The notes beneath the pieces are model-generated. The model was not told where the DNA came from. It saw only the letters and a list, made by a program, of their open reading frames with translations, and ran no database searches. A program made the position numbers and the translations under genes. Of a stretch of DNA of 64,000 nt, positions 22,230 through 32,700 are shown piece by piece. Position 1 is the first letter of the stretch; each line of letters begins with the position of its first letter. Source of the DNA: Vitis vinifera (Eukaryota; Streptophyta; Magnoliopsida; Vitales; Vitaceae); NCBI RefSeq assembly GCF_030704535.1, contig NC_081818.1:27541501-27605500 (forward strand), given 5' to 3'.

Positions 22230-24183
22230 TGTAATGCAAGCAAAAGCTTTAATGTCGCATATTAGAGCAATAACATAAAGGTAAAAGGCAACATCATTCA
22301 CACACAAAGGTACATGAGGTTTTAACATGGATTTACTAACTATTCCTACATCCACGATGAAAGAAAATCATTCCACAATAACATTGAGAATATTAGAGAG
22401 AATAGGAAATAAATAAATAAATATAACTATTAACCTCTAACATTTTATGTGACCCCCACTCGTTATATCTACATTTTGAATCGGAAGCCTTGCTCCATTG
22501 GGTGTCACCCACTCTTCCTTGTATCTCTATGCGGTAGAGTTTTTATAAGTCCATATCTCATAATTTTTTCCAAATATTCATAAAAATATTCCTAACAATT
22601 TTCTTTATCTTACAAGGAAACGTATTTCCTTAAGGAATTACCTTCTACCAATATATGAAATATTCTATACAATAATTTTTTACCAAAACGAATATATATT
22701 AATTCGAAACAATTTCCAACAATAATTTTATCAAGTCAATCTGCCATCTCTCTATGGTACATGTGGGAAAATACATGTATTCTTGTAAATCTAGAATTTC
22801 TATATTTGTAAGAACACACATACTTTCCCACAATACATGATCTCCATTGCATACATAACTTTTCCGCATATGCCTTCATCAATGCACACAACTTTGATAC
22901 GTCAGAATCAAGGCAGTCGCCTAATGTACTCCACATGAAAACTTATCTAAACCACATCCTTACTCCATACCATGGCTTTTTTTAGCACCACAGTTATCAT
23001 CCATTTCTTGCATGATGATCCCCTTATGCATCGTGGTCCCCTCCTATGCTACAAACACTTATTGTTTACTTTACGGTAGATTGCTAGGGATTCAAAAACA
23101 ACTATATGCTCTTTAGAACAAAAAAATAGTAAACCACGTATGACAACTAAAAAACATAAATCGGTTTTCTATACTTAAAAACAGAAACAAGTTGTTTTCA
23201 TAAAACATCTTTTAGTTATATTCAGTTGTGTTCACTTGTTTTTTGATGATTGTTTTAAAAAATGATTATATAAATATAGAAAATGATTAAAAATAAAGCA
23301 CTACATGTAAAGATTATTTTTAAAATGTATTTAAAAACATAGAAAATAGGTTAAAGATATTTCAGTTTTCCCAAACATACATTATTCTACAAAATATTAG
23401 AGAACATTTTTCAAAAACTATTTTTCATAACTGTTTTAAAAAACAATTACTGAACATTGACTGAGTCATTTCATAGCTTCCACCTTGCAAGATTCAATAA
23501 GTATAGAAGAGAAACTACACTTATTTCGAAAAACAAAATAAATCATATATCACATTATGACGAGAGAACAATTGACTCCACCTTCAACCAAAATTTCTTC
23601 TACATTCATCTTATGTGTTTCATTTGTCCTTGGCTCTTTCAAAAATCTTTTCCTAGTCTCTTCTAGAAATCTTGACCTTGACTCTAATACCATTTGTTAT
23701 ACTAGCGAAAGCTTCAATGCGACTAATTGGAGTAATAAATATAAAGATGATATTTTAAAGTGATCTAACCAATAATTCCCACATCCACAAATGATAAAGA
23801 ATCATTCTACCTTATCACAAAAAATATTATAAAGGACCCAAAAAAAAAATTACAATTATTGAACCCTCTCATAGTTTATGTTCCCAAAAAAATATAACTA
23901 ATGAGCCCTAACATGGTTTATGTTTCCCAAAAATTATAACTACAGAGCCCTCCATCCCATGGCACATCACCAGCCTTGCCTTAGTTCTCTTCTCATACCC
24001 TGAACTGTGAGCCCTTACTCTGCTGTGTCTCTCTCACCCTTCCTCATATCTATTCCTGACAACTTTCCCATTCCACAAGAGAACCTATTTCCATAAGGAA
24101 TTACCCACATATAAAATATTCTATACAATATTATGTTACCAAAATAATATTTCTCAAATAGGGATTTGAGACACTTTCCAACA
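22230..24183 (-). mobile_element. Non-coding LTR retrotransposon (LARD/TRIM-like)
   Basis: Two direct repeats of about 490 bp, 22230-22721 and 23695-24183, both begin TGT.AT.C.AGC.AAAGCTT and end TTTCCAACA on the plus strand. Next to the right-hand copy, at 23681-23692, is ACTCTAATACCA. This is the reverse complement of TGGTATTAGAGT and matches the initiator-Met primer-binding site at 10 of 12 bases, so the element reads on the minus strand. The 973-bp internal part has no gag or pol. The flanks CAATG (22225-22229) and CATTG (24184-24188) may be a decayed 5-bp target duplication. It lies in the MORC leader intron. Confidence 0.8.
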
Positions 24184-24869
24184 CATTGGATTGGAAAAAA
24201 ACAAAAAAGGCTTAACAACATTGCAAAATGCAGCATCTAAAAAATGGGTCACTCCATGTTTCAAATAATTTCCGGAAAGAAACTCAAAATACATGCAACC
24301 AACAAAACAATAAGCAAATGGTTTATTTCCTTCAAAACTAACAAATGGGGATGCCATTCTAGCAGCCAAAGAGGCTAGACTAAAACATGAAGTCAATAAT
24401 ATCGACTCCAGAAACAATAGCAGCTTGCTGAAAAGTCATAAACAGGGTTCACAAAACCCCAACTAACCAAAACAATCAACAAATGTGAAACCTGACCAAC
24501 TTATAGCACCTGAAAATAAAACCTAAGGACTCCAAAATATGTGATTTCATCATCAGTATCATCAATCAACGTGCAAACCACTACCTCCACCCAGTTCAAA
24601 GAAATTTGCAAACAACACAGTACCCATGGGAGCCAACTAAAATAGGCAAACCCAATAAACATGGAGGAAAGCAAACAAAGTCAAATCTCAAACTGACAAA
24701 ATCAGGTGGAATTTTATGATCAAAGCCTATTAAATCAACAAAGAAATCCACACCCATTGCTTTAAAAAAACTACTATATCACAATGATTCTAAAAGAATC
24801 CTGAACTTAGCAGCATTATAGGTAAAGTAATCAAAAAAGAAAATAAAATAAAATGGGAACAGTGGTTAC

Positions 24870-24990
24870 CCAAAGGCCCCAAAACCTAGTTCAAACTCCA
24901 AAGGGCAAAAATAAGCATCCCTTTCTAGTTTATGAAAAGGGAAGGCCTCTGTGGAGTATGGATGTCTCTGTGTGAGGGAAGGGAACTGCC
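24870..24990 (-). other. Probable 5' UTR exon of the MORC6-like gene
   Basis: On the minus strand a non-repetitive stretch ends at 24870 in a donor (TTTGG|GTAACC). The next acceptor is CCCTCTGCAG, ending just above 21873, eight bases before the ATG at 21865. The leader intron of about 3 kb contains the LARD-like element. The 5' boundary is approximate; no clear TATA box is seen. Confidence 0.45.
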
Positions 24991-25860
24991 AAGATGCAGA
25001 ATTATAGGGGGGATTTGGCTAAAAGGTGGTATTTCAGCTAGCCTTGTGTTTTTGCCTTCTTAAAGCTAGAGCCAAATATCACAGGGGGATCCAACATCAA
25101 AAATTTTAAATTAGCAGAATTTTTTTAAATAATTTTGAAATAAAACCAATTTTTTGAAAATATTTTTTAATTATTTTCAGGAACAAAACTCTATTATACA
25201 TCTTAATACTATTAATTATTTACTGTGAAATTAAGGTGTATGCTTATACATAATGCAAAAAAATTTTAAATATTGTATATATTTTTAATTGTTATATAAA
25301 ATATTATAAAATCACTTAAAATATTTTTAATTTATTTAAGGATAACTTGTTTTCAAAAAAAATTCTAAAGATATGTATTTTTTTAGAAAAAAAAAAAATT
25401 ATTGAACGTGTTTTTTAAGTTAAAAAACTAATTTTAATTATTTATAATAGTAAATAAATATCATCAACAATTTTCACATTCCTTCCAAGAATCTAGGGGC
25501 ATGTTTGATAACCCTTTTCGATAACAATTTTGATACGAGGTTTTATATAATAAAATTATGTCCGAAAAATTAAAATATTTTTATTTATTTTTAGTATTTT
25601 TTTTAAATATGTTTATTATTTTATTTTTAATAAATTTACATATTTATATAATTATTTTTAAAACAATTATTTGAAAAACAAGTGAAAATAATATAAACAC
25701 AACTAAAAATTATTATCTAAATATACTTTATTTCATGTTATCGAGTGAAAAAAAGTCAAATATGTTTTTTTGATTTTTTTTCTTCTGAAAAATAGAAACT
25801 TGTTTTTGAAAACATCTCCAATATGCTCTAAATGTTCCCAAAAAACCTCCGAAGTAGATT
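24990..25860. other. Spacer between divergent MORC6 and MER3 genes
   Basis: AT-rich, no exon seen. The MORC leader and MER3 leader are head to head about 1 kb apart. The only compact promoter motifs lie at the MER3 side (25865-25966). Confidence 0.55.
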
Positions 25861-25864
25861 GGAT

Positions 25865-25912
25865 TGGGCTTTCTTTCAGCTTCCAACCCAGCCAGGCCCA
25901 ATTTTCGGCCCA
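25865..25912 (+). promoter_or_regulatory. Cluster of site II (TGGGCY) elements upstream of MER3
   Basis: TGGGCT at 25865-25870 and two inverted copies, GGCCCA at 25895-25900 and 25907-25912, lie 50-95 bp before a TATA box. TGGGCY motifs are known binding sites for TCP factors in plant promoters. Their function here is inferred. Confidence 0.55.
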
Positions 25913-25958
25913 AGATGATAGTGGTTCTCCCGCCAAAGGACCCATTCTCATGCCCCAG

Positions 25959-25966
25959 TATAAATA
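25959..25966 (+). promoter_or_regulatory. TATA box of the MER3 gene
   Basis: TATAAATA in CCCCAGTATAAATATTGCG. Transcription would start near 25990. The ATG is about 790 bp downstream, so a leader intron is expected; the donor at CATCAAG|GTGACT (26021/26022) is a candidate. Confidence 0.6.
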
Positions 25967-26744
25967 TTGCGCATTTCATTTTGAAGATCTGAGTCTCGTT
26001 TCCATTTCATCCTCATCAAGGTGACTCTCTCTTGCTCTCTCTATCAGCTCGAATTTCCGATGAACTGAGCTGGAGATCTGAAGTTTCTATTTATTTTCTC
26101 GATGAATTTTGATCGTGAACGATTCCGGTCGTTGATCAAGCAATATTCGTTGGTTGCTCTGGAGCACAGACTCATAGAATTTGTACTTTGAAAATCTATA
26201 AAATTGTAGAAATTTTATTTAATGTTTGAAATGAAATAATCTCTGCTCTTAATTTATTATTATTTTTTTTGAGATCTGAACCATCTTTGGTAGGAATTGT
26301 CTGATCTTCCGTGCTATGAAGAGATTTGATGCTTTTTGCTTGGTTTTTTGAATGGAAAATAGCTTGTGGCCCTGTGCTACTAAGATTTAGGTGTTTTCTT
26401 GGTGAATTAAGGTGTGATACTGTTGGATTTTACCATTTGGATAAAAAAAATAAAAGAACCAGTTGTTTGATAAAAATCACATTTCCATGTTTGGACGATG
26501 TCTTGAACGCAATGGGATATATGAAAAAGATATGCAATTGCTCAATTTTTTTTCTCTGGATCGGACTGGATTCAATCGGTTCCCTTTTAGACGTTTTAGG
26601 TGCTCTTGACATGCAAATGAATTTTGATGTTTCAGGAGTGATCCATGCACTTAATTTAACTATGGTGTTTCTGTCATATATAGGTTGAGAAAGGAGGTCC
26701 CAGTTCAAATTCTTTCAGTTGTTTTTCTCTCAAGACACCAAGAT

Positions 26745-29700
26745 ATGAGCAATCTGGATTCCTACTCTCTGAAATCTGTCTTAGATTTGCCTGTACCTTT
26801 TCAATCTGCTTTTAGCTTCAGGTATTTTAGTTGCTCAGTTAAGTTCTATGATATTCTACTCAAACTTGTAGATAGGCTGTTATATTGGACTCATCCTTGA
26901 ATATGACCTTTGTCCTCCAATTTTAAGACGCCCATTTGTAGAGGTCATCACTTCTGAACCAACCAAGCCATTGGATGAGATAACAATACATGTTAACTGT
27001 TTCATTAGAAATTCTGCGCGCAATCAATTTTTGTTAGGATGACTTTGGTTGCATTGGATGGACTTGGAACAAAATGGAATTGGAGGTCTCAATTCCAATT
27101 CCAGTTATCGAGTTACTTTTATACAAATTGATCTCCAATCAAATACAGCTATACACCTGAATCTACAAAATTTAAATTTATTGGAATTGAAATTCTTATT
27201 CAACTCATCACAATCAGATAAGGCCTTACTATGTTTCACTCCTTCCGCATGCAGGTATTTTAATTCGCTGCAGAGTGAATGCTTCTCTGCCTGTTTTCTC
27301 TCCGATGTAAACATGGTTATTTCAGCACCAACTGGAAGTGGTAAAACAGTGCTCTTTGAGCTCTGCATTCTGAGGCTTCTCTCAAGGTTCATCTCTGAAG
27401 AGGGGAGATTCATCCATGTAAAGGGAACCCTCAAAACAGTAAGGTTCCTAACCAATAATGTTGATGGTAAATATGTAGATATTTTAGTACTGCACTAGAT
27501 GCAGAAGTGTATTATTTTCTCGATTCCAACTTCAGAGGGAGCCACACACACCTATAGTGAAGTTCTTTTGCATGAAAATCCTGGAAGTTTCCCATAGCAC
27601 TTCACTTTTCATCTGATCGTAATCATAATTAACTTCTTAATTATAATTTATTTTATTTTATTTTTTTTCATTGTTTTTATGATAAATCTCTTTGTTTTCT
27701 GCAGTTCCTCCTTTTACAGTATATCATCACTCAGATTTAGACAAGCATTAATTCTGAATTTATAAATTGATAACTGCAAATTTTACTTCTGAAGCCATGC
27801 TGATGTGCGTAGTGGTTTATATTAGGCCATAAAAATTGTTTACATATCCACTTGCAAGTAGTGATTTTTTCTTCTGGTTTTCTTTTTCTATTTTGTGGAA
27901 TGAAGATCTACATAGCTCCATCCAAGGCTCTTGTACAGGAGAAGCTTCGAGATTGGAATCAGAAACTTGGGTCCCTGGGGATAAATTGTCTGGAGCTGAC
28001 TGGTGACAACGAATTTTACAACATAAGGAATATACAAGAAGCAGACATTATTGTGACCACTCCTGAGGTCAGATGCAGCATCTTATACATACATATGTTT
28101 GCATATAAGAGACACTCATCTAAACTCAACATTGCCACCATCCAATTTACATGGAGTTGGCTACATGATTCTTTTTCTGATGCTCTATTTAGGGCCAGAT
28201 TCTATTAAATCACAAGCTATCATATTTTCTCCCACATTCTTGATCCATGTTCTTTTTGCCTTGGCTATTGTTTTTGTGGCATCTTCAACTTCAACAAAAT
28301 CACTTCTGGATGTTTGATTTTGTTTAGGTTAGTAATCAAACGGGCACACATTATTCCTAAAGGATTTTCAATCAACAGAGTGCACTCTCATGTTCTTTTT
28401 TAGTGGTTTAAGTTTTAATCATACTGTTGGAGCATGGCTAAATACATTCTTTTTCCTTTCTATAGAAGTTTGATGCAGTGACCCGGTATCGCATAAAAGA
28501 TGGAGGCTTGAGTTTTTTCAGTGACATAGCTCTTGTGCTTATTGATGAAGTTCACCTATTGAATGATCCACGTGGAGCAGCTTTGGAGGCAATAGTTAGT
28601 AGGATAAAAATGCTTGCTCGCAACCCAGAAATGAAATTAAGTTCTCTTTCTCATGTCCGCTTCCTAGCTGTTTCTGCCACTATTCCAAATATTGAGGACC
28701 TTGGTAAAGTTGTACAGCAATATTTTGATTCCATGAAAGAGTTGGTATGAAAATTTTTATCATTAATCTTCAATGTGTATTGCATATTTATCTCTACAGC
28801 GGAATGGCTAATGGTCCCTGCCCAAGGGATTAAAAGGTACTTTCTAATTTCTTTTACTTGATGGGCGTGCTTTGTTTTCTTTGATGCACATACCCCTTTT
28901 ATTTTAAATAGCTTTCAAATGTTTGTACAGGTTCGGTGAAGAAATGAGGCCTGTAAAGTTGACTACAAAAGTTTTTGGTATACAGATAAGAAATTTTCCA
29001 TTTCAGAAGTTAGTTGCTCAGAAGTATGTTTCTCTAAAATGATTGTGATAACAACTCACATAGAAAATTTTGGAGAATAATTTATGATATTGAATTTTGA
29101 TTTGCATGTTTCTCTAGTTGTAATTTTTTTGTGTGTGGCAATTGGAGCATAATTGTAACAAAAGATTTCCGGTGACTTGTACATGAGCATGATATACAAT
29201 TCAACTATTGATTTTTTTTCTTTTGATAGGCAACTATTGACATCATTCAACTATTGATATCAGTCTTTTTATGTATTCTTGCACCTGCTTTGCTCATAGG
29301 CTATACACCAGCAAAAAATGACTTCCTATTTGAAAAGGTAAGAGCTTACACTTGTTCTTTTTGGTCATTATGTCTGATTCTATATAATCTTAAATCTTAG
29401 CTTCCCTTTGTTCTGAGGAACTTTCTTGACTGAAAAAGATGAATTTCAAAGTTCGTTTCTGAAAAGTTGAACTTCACCTCATTTGTCTTGTTTTTTAATT
29501 CTTCTGTTTCATTATGCAGCGCCTTCAAAATTATATTTTCGGTAAGCAGGGGCCATGGCTCTGATTTTTAAAAAGATTATTCTTTTTGTTTTTGTTTGTC
29601 CTGATTTTACACTTTGATACTGTAAACTCAGAAAATGTTGACTCATAGAAAACTGATTTGCAGATATTCTCATGCAATATTCCAGAGGAAAATCTGCCCT

Positions 29701-32700
29701 AGTTTTTTGTTCAACTAGAAAAGGAGCACAAGAAGCAGCACAACGAATATCTCAGATAGCAATGAACTATGGTCATTCTAATCCATTCATCAGAAGCAAA
29801 GAACAAGAGGAAAGGTTAAGGGAAGCTTCACTATCATGCAGTGATAAACAAATGCAATCATACATCCTTTATGGAGGTATAAGCTTATTTTTCTTACCAT
29901 AATGCTTGTTAATTTGAAAGTTTTTCAATGTCCCTATTGCTCACAAAGTTAGTTTGAAATAGTATAATTTGATAGCTTGTTTTCAGTTGGTTACCACAAT
30001 GGTGGACTTTGCCCAAAGGATCGCAATCTCATTGAAGGTCTTTTTCTTAAGGGTGACATTCAAATTCTGTGTACCACAAATACTCTTGCCCATGGAATCA
30101 ACCTACCGGCACATACAGTAGTAATCAAATCAACGCAGCACTTGTATGTTGAACTGTATTTTGTACTTCTCAGAAATTGTAAAGATCCTCTTTGTCTTTA
30201 GTCATCAGCTCTAGTGTTTGTTCAGCAACAAGGAAAAAGGCCTGTACATGGAATATGACCGATCCATGATATTACAGGTGTGTCACTTGTCTTCAATATT
30301 TATATTCTAACTTCCGAATTCAAAACATAGCCAAGCTTTTCTTCAGAAGATGCTAAATGCAAAACGCTAGAGCTGAGGCATTCCTATATACTTGTGCGGT
30401 ATTGTTTTTTGTGTTTGTTTTTGTTTTTTCTATACATCAATGTTATTTATGAAAGGATGTGGACAAAACATGGCCTATGCATGAATTTATCCATTGAAAC
30501 TGTTGCTGCAATGATCCAGGGAAGAGATTCTCCCTTAGTTCATCTTTGTGCAAATATGAAAGGAATTGGAAGTTTTCTTGAGTGAAAAATCCAAGTTAAA
30601 GTATGCAATTTTGCATGCAAATGTGTTATTTCATTATGTTAAGGTTGAAGTTTTCAAGTTGACAAAGACTGGTGGGTTTTCACATTGATTTTTGTGGTCA
30701 AGTGAGAAATAAAGCACATGGCAGTCAAGGGTGAGCTCTCTGTAAGCTTACTCATTGAACCACTGCTATTCTTTGAGGAAGGGATATTTTCCTTGGAGAC
30801 TTCTTTATGAATCATAACACTTGAAAAGGGCTCAACCTAATCAATAAGGATACACATGCTTTCTGTGGACATATATTCAACATATACTAACAATGCTGAG
30901 GAACCACAAAAAATGCTCTTACCACAAGCATGTCTGCTTTCCTCAATATTTTGCCGACTTTCATTACTGTCAAAAGTTAAAACTTTCAAACATACGCATG
31001 CTTTGTATGGACATATATTCAACTTATACTAACTATGCCTAGGGCCCAAAGAAAAAAATTATCCTAGTATAAGCATGTTTGTTTTCCTCAATACTTTGCT
31101 TATCATGTCATTAAGTTTGTCTTAAAATGCAGATGTGTGGGAGGGCAGGTCGTCCACCATTTGAGGATACGGGAATGGCTATAATCATGACAAGACGAGA
31201 AACGGTGATTTTGGTCTTGCTTTGTAATCATTTTGCAGTTATCACAGTTGTGATAATTATTGAAATAATAACTTTTGATTCCAAAAGTACCTGATCGTTT
31301 TGGAACTATATTATAAAGTTTTACATGATGTTAGGTTCATTTGTACGAGAATCTCTTGAATGGGTGTGAATTGGTGGAATCACAGTAAGTGAATAACCTT
31401 TAAATTCCCAAATGTAAATAGAAATTTTACTTGTCTTCTACTTACGTAGTTTATATGGTCTTCTTCTTGCTTTTAGATTGCTTTCATGTGTGACTGAGCA
31501 TCTAACTGCAGAGATAGTTCAACTAACTGTCTCTGACATTGCAAGGGCTATTGAATGGATGAAGTGCTCATACTTGTATGTGAGAATGAAAAAGGCATGT
31601 ATCATTGGGGCTTTCCTTGGAGATTTTTTTCTGGATATTCTTTTTCATCTAAATTACTTTCTTGAAACTATGCTTAACCAGAACCCTGAGAAATATGCAT
31701 TTAAGAAAGGTATCCCTGGCAACCTTATAGAGAAGTACACTCAAGGTACTGTTATGATTCATTGTTACAGTTGTAAAGTGCACTAGTGTTCTCTATACTG
31801 TTTGATCAATTGTTTGTTATGTCAGATATTTGTGTTCAGAAAGTTAATGAGTTATCACAACATCAAATGATCTGGACTGATGAAGATGGTTTCCTCTTGA
31901 AACCGCTAGGTATCATGGCTTACAATGCAGTTGCTGGCTGTACTCCATAGTGACAGAAGCACTAACCTTTCTGTATTTTCCAATCTTCAGAACCTGGAAG
32001 GTTGATGACAAAATATTATTTGAAATTCGGTACGATGAAGCACATTATGCAGACTCCTCTAAACTGCAGTTTAGAAGATGCACTTCATATCATCTGCCGA
32101 TCTGAGGAAATTGCCTGTATGTGTGTATATTGCTTCCAGTAGTAAATGGTACTGATATTTGTAAAGTCAACTGGAGGAATGACATTTTATCTACTGAAAA
32201 ATGAAGGGATACAGCTCAGGCGCAATGAGAAGAAGTTTCTAAATGACATAAACATGGATAAAGATGGCCAGCTTCGATTTCATATTCTTGGTGATAAAGG
32301 AAAAAGGAAAAGGCGTATCCAAACCAGAGAAGAGAAAATATTTGTTTTGGCAAATGACTGCTTGACAGGCAATCCTTCTGTTCATGATTTATCATTGACT
32401 CAGGTCTCAACTTCACAATACATTGTCTATTATTCTAATGTGCCTAATAAAGCTTATGAAATTCTGAGCTTCTGGATGTGCTATAGGATGCAAATGCTAT
32501 ATGCTCAAATGGGTGTAGAATTGCTAAGTGCATGAAAGAGTACTTCATTTACAAAAAGAGTTATAAAGGAGCTTTGAACTCAATCCTTCTGTCCAAATGT
32601 TTACTTCAAAAGCTCTGGGACGACAGTCCATACTTGCTGAAACAATTACCTGGCATTGGAATGGTGACTGCAAAGGTTTTCTTTATTGGCTTCTCAGTTT

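Noticed and set aside
27049..27498. 149-codon plus-strand ORF as a separate gene
   Set aside because: Only 27255-27438 is coding (MER3 exon 2 with Walker A); the rest is intron read-through.
28704..28750. Extension of MER3 exon 4 to 28750 (the open frame continues)
   Set aside because: The donor at 28703 (CTTG|GTAAAG) restores the conserved EDLAEWLMVPAQG across the next exon; the longer frame does not.
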